From assembly GCA_016212695.1 (NCBI GenBank), contig JACREX010000117.1, positions 1-58,079 of the forward strand: DNA of 58,079 nucleotides. Reading direction: 5' to 3'. The notes beneath the pieces are model-generated. The model was not told where the DNA came from, made no database searches, and saw only the letters and a list, made by a program, of their open reading frames with translations. Of this stretch, positions 10,086-19,700 are shown piece by piece (the first letter of the stretch is position 1; the number at the start of each line of letters is the position of its first letter). Source of the stretch: Bacteroidia bacterium. GTDB lineage: Bacteria > Bacteroidota > Bacteroidia > Bacteroidales > GWF2-35-48. Position numbers and translations under genes: made by a program.

Positions 10086-10574
10086 TTATTTTATAATAGC
10101 GGAAAGGGAATTAAAAAGACTCTCTTTTTCTTTCTTTTTTAATGAAATAATGCTTACCGGATTGTATTTCGCTATTCCGTTTTTTGTCTTCCGGTAAAAA
10201 ATAACCATATGTTTCTTCCCGAAAAATGATTTATATATCTCGTATTTATAAAAATCTTTTTTAGGTATTTCAATAGATTTTGGCGTGGCAATGAAAGGAT
10301 GCAGGGGCTGGTACCGGTATATGATTTTTTCACCTTCGTCATTATAATAGATATAACAATAATTCAAAACCATATATACGATTAAAGCCCCGACACATAA
10401 TACAGTCCAGATAATTTCAAAAATATAATTCGGAGCAAAAGTAAAGATCAGGGAAAGTACCAATAATATAAGATATACTAAAATAAAGAGTGAATATCCC
10501 AATTTCAGTCTTGTGGCGAGTTCCTTATTATTTATTATCATAACCGGAATTTTTTGATATTTATCAGGCCACAA
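10086..10574 (-). CDS. Hypothetical membrane protein (two TM helices plus soluble domain)
   Basis: Intact 162-aa ORF with two hydrophobic segments; no family recognised. Confidence 0.55.
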   Translation of the reverse strand: MWPDKYQKIPVMIINNKELATRLKLGYSLFILVYLILLVLSLIFTFAPNYIFEIIWTVLCVGALIVYMVLNYCYIYYNDEGEKIIYRYQPLHPFIATPKSIEIPKKDFYKYEIYKSFFGKKHMVIFYRKTKNGIAKYNPVSIISLKKKEKESLFNSLSAIIK

Positions 10575-10674
10575 AATAACAAAATTTTCACCGGAAAATT
10601 ACTACATATCACAAAAGAATTTTTAAAAATCCGATGTTTTTTATACTTTTATCCTCAAATTGTAAGCTATTGGA

Positions 10675-11766
10675 ATGATACCTGAAAAAAATCAAAAAAT
10701 GATAAAAAAAACTCCGGTTTCTAATATTATTGTAAGCGATACTATTCTTGAAGATATATCTTCCTGCATAAAGGAAACGGGTTCAAAAGGAATATTCATC
10801 CTGGTTGACGAAAATACTGAAAAAAAATGCCTGCCTGTTATAGCCAATGCTTTTGAAAAAAATACCCTAAAGATCATCAAAACCAAGAGCGGCGAGAAAA
10901 ACAAAACACTCAAAACCCTTGCAGGTATCTGGCAGGTTCTCACAAAACGAGGCGCAGACAGGGATTCCCTGCTTATCAACTTAGGCGGAGGAGTGATCTG
11001 CGATATGGGAGGCTTTGCAGCTTCTGCATTCAAAAGAGGTATCCGGTTTATCAATATCCCGACCACCCTGCTTGCACAGGTGGATGCATCCATCGGAGGC
11101 AAAACGGGTATTAATTTTCTGAATCTGAAAAATGAGATCGGCGTATTCAGGCATCCCGAAGCAGTATTAATTTATACCGGCTTTTTAAAAACGTTAGACA
11201 AAAATAATTTTTTATCCGGCATGGCTGAAATACTGAAACACGCATTGATCTTCGACAGCAGGCACTGGGATGAAATTAAAGGACTACGCATTGAAAAAAT
11301 AAATTCATCCAAACTCAAAAAAATAATTTCCCTGTCTGTTGCGATAAAAAATCATTTTGTAAATAACGACCCTTTTGAAAAAGACATAAGAAAAGCCCTG
11401 AATTTCGGCCACACAGCCGGTCATGCTTTTGAAAGTTTTTCTATCGCCCGGGGCAAACCCGTTTCTCATGGAAATGCAGTGGCTGCAGGGATGATCATGG
11501 AATCATATCTCTCTTATGTGAAGACCGGATTGCCATTAAAAAAGCTTCCTGAAATAAAAAAAACAATCCTCTCCACATTTACACCACCCTCCTTTTCACG
11601 GGAAAATTACAAGGAACTCTTTGCCCTGATGAAATGTGATAAAAAAAACCTGAACGAAAAAGTAAATTTCACACTGCTTCATGACATCGGATCTTATAAA
11701 ATCAATAATTTCTGCACGAAACAAGAAATTTATAAAGCGCTGGATTTTACAATAACCGGAAAATAG
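10675..11766 (+). CDS. aroB: 3-dehydroquinate synthase
   Basis: GGGVICDMGGFAASAFKRGIRFINIPTTLLAQVDASIGGKTGIN...FGHTAGHAFES. Confidence 0.95.
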   Translation: MIPEKNQKMIKKTPVSNIIVSDTILEDISSCIKETGSKGIFILVDENTEKKCLPVIANAFEKNTLKIIKTKSGEKNKTLKTLAGIWQVLTKRGADRDSLLINLGGGVICDMGGFAASAFKRGIRFINIPTTLLAQVDASIGGKTGINFLNLKNEIGVFRHPEAVLIYTGFLKTLDKNNFLSGMAEILKHALIFDSRHWDEIKGLRIEKINSSKLKKIISLSVAIKNHFVNNDPFEKDIRKALNFGHTAGHAFESFSIARGKPVSHGNAVAAGMIMESYLSYVKTGLPLKKLPEIKKTILSTFTPPSFSRENYKELFALMKCDKKNLNEKVNFTLLHDIGSYKINNFCTKQEIYKALDFTITGK

Positions 11767-11859
11767 TTCCTAAACTTTTATAAATTTCAGGCAACTGATT
11801 TGCTGTTTTGAAGTCTTTTTAAAATAAACATAACGTCAAACCTTTAATTATTTATAATT

Positions 11860-13077
11860 ATGAAAACAACGGTATTCCTGCTTTCATTATGTTTTGCCCT
11901 ATCCTGCAATGCATATACATGGCATGGTCTGGGTGCGAATCCCGTGCATGTGAACGCGCTGAACATTTGTTTCAGTTGCGGCAATTACAAAGATGTAATC
12001 TGCACCACCACCGGGTTATGTATTAACGACGGCGCCAATTACGACTGGGTTAGCTACGATTACAGCCTGCCGGTTTGGGAAGCCATTCCATATGATACCG
12101 CCAATATTCTGGTGGTTATGGGTAATGGCAGTTTTTCTGATGGTATTTATAAATTCAATTTAACTTCCCATCAGTTTAATGTTGTGGAATGGATTCCTAA
12201 TCCCACTTTTATCAAATTTAATCCGAACAACAATCGCTATTATGTGGGCAGCCGCTATAATGGCCTGCTCACTTCAACCGACGGATTAAACTGGGATACG
12301 GTTCCGTATTTTGTCGGGAAGGCTGCTGCAGCCATGGATTTTTACGGCAATCATATAGCGGTGGTGCAGGAAAACAATATTTTTGCAACATACTATTCAG
12401 GCGATAACGGCACATCGTGGAATCAATCCCTATCAAACATACCCATTCACGACCTGGCTTTCGATCCGAACGGAAAACTTTACGGGGTTTTTACCGGCCT
12501 TTCTAATTCTTCAGGACTCTACAGTTCAACAGATTTTGGAGCAACCTGGGACCTCGAAACATGGTCTGATAATATGGAAACCGTCGGGTTCGATATCATT
12601 GGAAATGTATTCGCAGGCTGGCATGGCGCAGTACCGTCAGAGCAAGGCGTAGGCATATATAATACGCAAAACCACAGTTTTTCTTTTTTCAATACCGGCC
12701 TGCCAAATCTGAATGTCCATAAATTCAAAGTCAATCCAATTCTCAGCAGCATCACGATTTTTGCATGTACGGATACCGGGGTTTATTACATGAATGATTA
12801 CCTGACCCTGCTGCCGGAATTAAAATCCAATCCGCAGGAGGCTTTTTTCGTCAGTTCAAATTTTTCTGATAACACAACAACTATTTTTATTCAACCAGAT
12901 ATTTTACATATGGATGCTGAGATTACTATCTTTGATATTTCAGGTAGAAAAATTAAAATCATTTCAATCCGGTCAGATGAAATCTGTATAGATAATTCTG
13001 AATTTTCTAAAGGGGTTTATCTCTTTGCCCTTACAGATAAAAAGAAGTATATTTTTTCAACAAGAGTTTTTCTTTAA
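11860..13077 (+). CDS. Secreted BNR/sialidase-repeat-like protein with T9SS type A C-terminal sorting domain
   Basis: Signal peptide; repeated SSTDGLNWD/YSGDNGTSWN/SSTDFGATWD motifs; C-terminus ITIFDISGRKIK...FSKGVYLFAL. Confidence 0.75.
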   Translation: MKTTVFLLSLCFALSCNAYTWHGLGANPVHVNALNICFSCGNYKDVICTTTGLCINDGANYDWVSYDYSLPVWEAIPYDTANILVVMGNGSFSDGIYKFNLTSHQFNVVEWIPNPTFIKFNPNNNRYYVGSRYNGLLTSTDGLNWDTVPYFVGKAAAAMDFYGNHIAVVQENNIFATYYSGDNGTSWNQSLSNIPIHDLAFDPNGKLYGVFTGLSNSSGLYSSTDFGATWDLETWSDNMETVGFDIIGNVFAGWHGAVPSEQGVGIYNTQNHSFSFFNTGLPNLNVHKFKVNPILSSITIFACTDTGVYYMNDYLTLLPELKSNPQEAFFVSSNFSDNTTTIFIQPDILHMDAEITIFDISGRKIKIISIRSDEICIDNSEFSKGVYLFALTDKKKYIFSTRVFL

Positions 13078-13120
13078 AATTATCTGTGATAAGGTATCCA
13101 TACAAACATGGGTTCATAAA

Positions 13121-13143
13121 AAAGGCTGCAAATCGCAGCCTTT
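13121..13143. terminator. Bidirectional intrinsic terminator between convergent genes
   Basis: AAAGGCTGC-AAATC-GCAGCCTTT perfect 9-bp stem between genes ending at 13077 (+) and 13165 (-). Confidence 0.8.
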
Positions 13144-13164
13144 CCTGTTTCAATATTCATTTGT

Positions 13165-14193
13165 TTATTCAACATTAAACTTATGAATGAACGATTCCTT
13201 ATCCGTCTGTAGTTTTAAGTAATAAACACCTTTAGCAAGATTTTTAAGGTTTATCTGCTTTGTTAAGTTGCACGAAATATCAGAAAGGGTTTCATTATAA
13301 ATTTCACAGCCTAAAATATTTACTATAGACAATCCGGCTTTATCAAAAACTAAGTTATCGCTTGTAATATTTAATAAATCGCTAACAGGATTCGGATAGC
13401 AGACAAGGCTCTTATGGCCGCCAATTCCGGAAACAGCAGTACCTACAACGGTTATCGACTGGGAAACGGTATCTGTTCCGCATGAATTGGTAGCAACCAT
13501 CTGAACAAGGTATGTGCCGTCGCCCGCATACGTGTGAGAGGGATTTGCATTTGTATCGGCTTGGTACCAGTTGTATGGAGGAGGCAGTGTCTCGTCGCCG
13601 AAAACCCATTCATAGGATGTGCCACCTGTAGATGTATTGGTAAAATTATAAGCAGCCCCGGTATTTGTATAGGTAAAAGAAGCGTTTGGCAGATCTGAAG
13701 TGCTGCATCCGACAATACTGATATCAAAACTGATTGTTTGAGCGCCAAAGAAGGGTAATGTCGGGCTCGACGATATTGTTATATAATATAGCGTTCCGCC
13801 GGTTACATTTAAATTCGAAATAGAATGTGCGGTAGCGCTTTCTATAGAATATGCGACACATGAAGCAGCAACATCCGGACATGCCGTTGTTACAAAAATT
13901 GCGGCTGCCTGTCCGGTATTTGTTAGTGTAATAGTAATAGGCTGATTTGATGAAGGAGTGAAAGAAAAAACGTAATCATTTCCTGCCAGATAGTTGCCGC
14001 CATAGGTTCCGGAAGAACAGGGCAGCGTGTTATCATAATTATCACCGGAACTTGCTGTTGACATCCCTGTCTGTGAAAACGGCAGGCTTGCAATAACCTG
14101 TGCCGTAGCGCAAGTTGCGCCAGTTTGTGCATTTACTAAACTAAAGTTTAAAAATACACATAAAAACATTAACGAAATGTAAATTTTTCTCAT
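13165..14193 (-). CDS. Secreted PKD-domain protein with T9SS type A sorting domain
   Basis: PNASFTYTNTGAAYNFTNTS...YEWVFGDE...GTYLVQMVATNSCGTDT (PKD); C-term LVCYPNPVSDLLNI...LAKGVYYLKLQT. Confidence 0.85.
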   Translation of the reverse strand: MRKIYISLMFLCVFLNFSLVNAQTGATCATAQVIASLPFSQTGMSTASSGDNYDNTLPCSSGTYGGNYLAGNDYVFSFTPSSNQPITITLTNTGQAAAIFVTTACPDVAASCVAYSIESATAHSISNLNVTGGTLYYITISSSPTLPFFGAQTISFDISIVGCSTSDLPNASFTYTNTGAAYNFTNTSTGGTSYEWVFGDETLPPPYNWYQADTNANPSHTYAGDGTYLVQMVATNSCGTDTVSQSITVVGTAVSGIGGHKSLVCYPNPVSDLLNITSDNLVFDKAGLSIVNILGCEIYNETLSDISCNLTKQINLKNLAKGVYYLKLQTDKESFIHKFNVE

Positions 14194-14323
14194 AGGATTA
14201 AATTATTAGTTAGACATGATTTTCTAAATACAAAGATACAATTAAGGAAATATAATTAAAAAAATATTTGACTAAAATTTTCGCAACCAAGAATGCTGCG
14301 TTTTATTTCCATACATATAAAAA

Positions 14324-14881
14324 TTATTTTAGTTTACCAAGAAAATTTATGATCTGGTCTGTTGAAAAAATATAATCAACTTTTGCGGTTTTAATTGACG
14401 ATTCGGTCATGGTCCGTATCTGGCATTCGATAGGGTCCTGAACAATTGTAATACCTCCCTGATCGGCAACCGCTTTTAATCCTAAGGAACCGTCTTTATT
14501 GGCCCCGGAAAGAATAATTCCAATCAGGTCGCTTTTATAGGTATAAGCTGCCGAAGTGAATGAGATATCGATAGAAGGCCTGGAATGATTCACAGGTTCT
14601 TCCGTTGAAAGGGCAATGCGGTAATCAGGCTCTATATACATATGATAATTTGAAGGCGCCAGGTATGCAATTCCCGGTTTAATAAGATCTTTATCGTTTG
14701 GTTCCACAACAGGTATACTCGATTTTATAGATAACGCTTCAACAAATCCTTCACGAACATGCTTGAGCCTGTGGAGGCATAAAAAAAGCGGCATCGGATA
14801 ATTTTTTGGTATATTGCCGAGTACCCGGAGAACCACCTGAAAACTTCCTGCCGAACCGCCTATGATAATTGCTTTATGCAC
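14324..14881 (-). CDS. cheB: CheB-type methylesterase domain protein (no receiver domain)
   Basis: IIGGSAGSFQVVLRVL...IILSGANKDGSLGLKAVADQGGITIVQDP. Confidence 0.9.
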   Translation of the reverse strand: MHKAIIIGGSAGSFQVVLRVLGNIPKNYPMPLFLCLHRLKHVREGFVEALSIKSSIPVVEPNDKDLIKPGIAYLAPSNYHMYIEPDYRIALSTEEPVNHSRPSIDISFTSAAYTYKSDLIGIILSGANKDGSLGLKAVADQGGITIVQDPIECQIRTMTESSIKTAKVDYIFSTDQIINFLGKLK

Positions 14882-14920
14882 TTTTTTCTATGTTTGAAAT
14901 TTTTTATTGACAGATGATTG

Positions 14921-14976
14921 ATGACTAATGACTAATGACTAATGACTAATGACTAATGACTAATGACTAATGACTA
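14921..14976. repeat. 7-bp tandem array (ATGACTA)x8
   Basis: Eight exact copies counted; a short relative occurs at about 4333-4365 between tatC and tatA. Confidence 0.95.
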
Positions 14977-14993
14977 TTCAATATGGATTCATC

Positions 14994-15821
14994 CTAATTT
15001 TTTTTATAAATACTTTCTTTTTCATTAACAACCGAAAATTTATCTTTTATATCAAAATTACCCAGAGTTTCTTTAGCCCCCAGTATGAGATATCCATCCG
15101 AAGTAAGGCTCTTGTGTAAAATTCTTAAAACTTTATTCTGTAAATTGTAATTGTAATAGATCATACTGTTCCTGAATAATATCAGATGAATATTTTCGGG
15201 CGGATCATTAAAAAGGCTCATGGGCTTTAAGAATTCGACATTCTCTATCAGGCCTGTATCCCAGGTTGCTTTATTTGCTGTAACCGAGTAGTAGGTTTTA
15301 AAATCAGATTTTCCTTTATACCGTAAATAATTTGCAAGATTTATTTCGCCTTTTTTAATACTGAATACTCCGGCCTTGATTTGTTCAATACACTTTGAAC
15401 TGATGCTTGATGCCATTATCTCGACTTTATCGAGGAAATAATTTTCTTTCAATATAATTACCAAGGAAAATAATTCTTCTCCGGTAGTGCATCCGGGCAA
15501 CCATATCCGTATTTTTGTTTTTATCTTTTCATACAGATTTTTGATAATGTCAAAACGGATGATTCTCCAGATCACAGTATCTCTGAATGCCTCCGTTTCA
15601 CTCACTGAGATTTCTTTTAAAAAAAAATCGAAAAAACTCGTATCGCCAGATACCCTGTAAATGAGTTCATCTATGGTTTGCAGAGAATGGTTCCTGATAA
15701 CTTCTGACAAGCGATGCTTAAAAGATGTTATAGAATATTCACTGAAATCACAGCTATAGTTTTCTTTTATGACAGAAATCAATGTAAATACCGCGTCGTT
15801 ATTTAATTCAAACCCATACAT
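14994..15821 (-). CDS. CheR-type methyltransferase, divergent paralogue
   Basis: IRIWLPGCTTGEELFSLVIILKENY...LILFRNSMIYYNYNLQNKVLRILHKSLTSDGYLILGAKE. Confidence 0.85.
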   Translation of the reverse strand: MYGFELNNDAVFTLISVIKENYSCDFSEYSITSFKHRLSEVIRNHSLQTIDELIYRVSGDTSFFDFFLKEISVSETEAFRDTVIWRIIRFDIIKNLYEKIKTKIRIWLPGCTTGEELFSLVIILKENYFLDKVEIMASSISSKCIEQIKAGVFSIKKGEINLANYLRYKGKSDFKTYYSVTANKATWDTGLIENVEFLKPMSLFNDPPENIHLILFRNSMIYYNYNLQNKVLRILHKSLTSDGYLILGAKETLGNFDIKDKFSVVNEKESIYKKN

Positions 15822-15829
15822 TACTGACG

Positions 15830-16693
15830 CTATACCGGATTAAATTTTTTACTTTTTGTATATAATTGCGCTTTTTTCTCAAACCTCGAAGAAATCGGCC
15901 CAAGCATGGACTCGTGCATCCCGAGCAGCAGGGACCCATCCATGCTGAGATTGTTATAAAATAAACCAAATACTTTATTCTGCAGGTTGTAATTAAAATA
16001 TATGATTACATTTCTGCAAAGGATCAGGTCATAGACAACCTCGAATGGATTTGGATCCCGTACCAGGTCGTGCTTTTTATAAATCGGTTTATTAATAAGG
16101 AATTTATTCATGGTAATAATATCTTTCACCTTATTAATTTCAAAATATTTTGAATACGACACATCTTTGATCTCGCCCGGATTATTGGGATTTTCTTTTA
16201 ACACTTTGTCAAAATTGTCTAAGTATCCGAGGTTGAACCGATATTTGTAAATTCCTTTTTTAGAGGCTTCAATCACATCGGTATTTATATCCGTAGCATA
16301 AATATTTGATTTGTCGAACAGGTTCATTTCGCATAACAGGATCAGCATGGAATAAACCTCCTGCCCGGTTGAACATCCGGCATGCCAGATATTGATCACA
16401 TCTCTGCTGCTGAGAGCCGGTATCACCTGGTATTTGAGCATATGCCAGGCAACAGGATCACGAAAGAGTTCTGTGGTATTAACGGTGATATCCTTAACCG
16501 TTTTTTCAAGAAATATGGAATCCTGGGTTAATTTTTTAATAAATTCATGTAACTCCATCTGGTTATCTGAAAGGACTTTTTCAAGCCTGCGCATCAACGA
16601 CTTTTCTGAATACTCCGTGAAATCGTACGCAGAAATATTTTTAACGGCATTGATAAAAACCTGTAGATCCTGTTCCGTAACCGTCATTTCCAA
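15830..16693 (-). CDS. cheR: CheR-type protein-glutamate methyltransferase
   Basis: NIWHAGCSTGQEVYSMLILLCEM...LILCRNVIIYFNYNLQNKVFGLFYNNLSMDGSLLLG. Confidence 0.9.
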   Translation of the reverse strand: MEMTVTEQDLQVFINAVKNISAYDFTEYSEKSLMRRLEKVLSDNQMELHEFIKKLTQDSIFLEKTVKDITVNTTELFRDPVAWHMLKYQVIPALSSRDVINIWHAGCSTGQEVYSMLILLCEMNLFDKSNIYATDINTDVIEASKKGIYKYRFNLGYLDNFDKVLKENPNNPGEIKDVSYSKYFEINKVKDIITMNKFLINKPIYKKHDLVRDPNPFEVVYDLILCRNVIIYFNYNLQNKVFGLFYNNLSMDGSLLLGMHESMLGPISSRFEKKAQLYTKSKKFNPV

Positions 16694-16733
16694 ATGAAGT
16701 CTTATTTAAAATTTAAAATTATAAAACAGAAAA

Positions 16734-19700
16734 TTATCTTAATTTGCTGGCGACAACGCAGGTTTTCTTATACTTTTTAACCTTTCCCTGCAAATCGAAA
16801 ATTTCTATATAGATTAAATAAATACCAATCTCTGCCTTATTGTTTCCCTCATCTAATCCATCCCATATAAATGTGCCGGTAGTAGCGAGAAGTTCATTAG
16901 AGATTAATTTTTTTACAAGGCGTCCTTTTGCATCGAAAATAGTGACATTGGCCGTATTATCCGCTTCGTTGAATTTATATCCGATGGTGAGCAGGTCGTT
17001 GTACCCGTCGTTATCCGGCGAAAATACTTCGGGCGTAATAATTATTTCGTCGTTCACCTGTAGTATGTCAAGATACTGTGAGTTTTTGTATGTAGGAGTT
17101 CCATAGCCGAAATGCAGTTCTGCCGCAGAATGCCAGTTGGTCTTATCGTTGGTGGGCCGGTCGAAATTAACCCGCTCTAGCGCGATTCCTTTAAAGGATG
17201 TCAGCAGGGGGTACTGCATTTTTTCATCATAAGCTAAGTCGTCAATAATACTGAGAGATTTGTTCACAAGCGCCACTTCGTCGGATGTGTTTCCGATAGA
17301 CGGCATGGACGACATGCGAACAAAATTTTTCGGATTCGGCGTATAATACTGCTGCATTACTATATCGGGATCAGTTGTCAGCACTAAGTAATCGCCCGGA
17401 AATATCAGGTGTCCTTCTTTTGCCGTTTCATACATGGTTTCTAATTGGAACGAGGTACTGCTGCGCGTAGTTAATCTTACATTTTTCAGATCAATGATTT
17501 TTTCAGAACGGTTATAAATTTCAATATAATCCACGCCGTTATCATTCGGATTAAAGAGAATTTCGTTAATTACGATATCCAGTGGGTTGTCCACAGGTTG
17601 CGATATGGCAAATTTTGCGGAATTATCGGATGCCAGATGATTGCCCACACAATCGGAAAGCTGGTTGCTTACGGTGATGGTGTAAATAATTCCACTCTGA
17701 AACGCCTGTGCAAACCGCAGGATCACGGATGTGTTCTGCGGCCCTTCAGGAATAATCTCAACCGGGTTTCCCACGCTATTATCTACCGTGAACATAGATC
17801 CCGTAAGATGATCTGCATTTACTGGTTCGCTGAAGAACAGGCGCAGGCTGTCGTTTGCCGACAGCAGAACGGCATGAAGCAGTTGAGGAGGTACAATATC
17901 CAGGTTGGATGCAAACACAGAATTTTTTGTTCCCGGCGTACCGCCCTTCAGGTCAGCCGATGCAATCCAGTTATCTTCTCCTCCGCAGGGATTCGAGGGG
18001 TCTATCTGTTCCAGCGACCAGCCGCCGTCTTTCTTGGTGTTGTTACGATACCATGTATCAGAATAGGTAACTGTTGAAATGGTCGCGTTTTCATCATTGC
18101 TTAATATTACCGTGGCTCCCGTATTTGTTAAAACATCGGAAGATAACAGGCCTACAGTTCTTCCATATGAATGAAATGCAAATTCATTATCCACCGCAGT
18201 AACAATCAGGAAACTGTCTGCCGCTATTTTATATTGGGGAAAAGTCTTAACCGAACTGCCAACCGTGATATGCCAGCCGTTAAGATCAATATCAAAATGC
18301 GTGGTGTTGAACAATTCGATGTATTCAATTTCAGGAAGCTGAACCGGAGGCGACGGGTCGGTCATGATCTCATTAATTACAATATCATATGGTTGAATTT
18401 CATGATAAGAGAAATTTCTGACAATAGGAGCGGATATCAGATTCCCTTCAATATCCCTGATATTGCTGATAGTGATAGTATAAACCGTATCCTGCAAAAA
18501 TGGATTATTATAGCTAAGATAAACGATAGAATAATTCGAAAGGTTCATATCTGCCGAGACCGGATTTCCATACCCTTTGTTTACGAAATAATTTGAAACA
18601 TTAGAACCTAAAGCAGGATTTATATTTTCAGAGAATAAAAGTTCCAGATGTGTGGAATCTATGAAAATAATATTTTCCAACACCGGAGGGATTGTATCTT
18701 TAATTACCGGGCCTGCATAAATGTCGTCGAAGAAAAATTTCCCTTCAGTATATGAACTGGAATACCTGCAATACGGGCCAAGATTGAATAACCGGTATTT
18801 GTACGTTGAATCAAAACCCTCTGCCTGGTATTGGAAATTCATGTTGCCGGATGAATCTGCAGAGATCAGCCACTCGCCGGATTGTTTATGTTTTATTTTA
18901 ATCCTCACATTGGGATTTACAGCTACCTGCCCGTCTGTCCCGCGGCATACTACTGTGGATGTGTTCCCGTCCTGGCGGTATAATTCTACGGCATCGCCCG
19001 AACCGTTTTCACCCATTTGCAAATAATATCCATGCAATGACTTTTTCAGATCGGCATTATCAGACATCAGGTAGAAACGGGTGTAATTATTACTTGAAGG
19101 GGAGAACATTAATTTAACAGATACCTGCCATTCCATGGAATCTAATGTGATATTGACCGGGGTAGAAAGATACGATGTGTCATAGCCATCAGATGCCGTA
19201 AATAATTCGAGCCTCATTTGCGGATCAACCATAAAATCTCCTACATCGCCGTTCCATGTTGGATTTGAAAAAAATTCCCCATCGGTAAAATGTTCGTTGA
19301 TTACAGTCGGCGCTACCGTATATGAAAAACTATAAACCGCAGAATCAATAGCATTTCCGTTTAGGTCCTGCACATTCAAAACGGACAGCGTATAATATGT
19401 TCCATCTAAGAAATTATTCGGGAATGCAAGGTGCACGACAGCATTATTGACAGCATCTCTGATGGCGCTGTTTGGAGCGCCTGCTCCATGATTGATAAAA
19501 TAATTCAACGTATCCTGCGCAGAAACAAGATCAACAAATTCAGAGAAGGTAATATCAACAGAATTTGATGATGTTACATTTACTGAAACGATCGAAGGGA
19601 TTGTAGTATCGGGAATAACAGGTCCCGCATAGAAATCGTCGAAATAAAACTCATGCGCATAGTTTGTTGTGGAAAATTTGCAGAGCACGCCAAAATAAGT

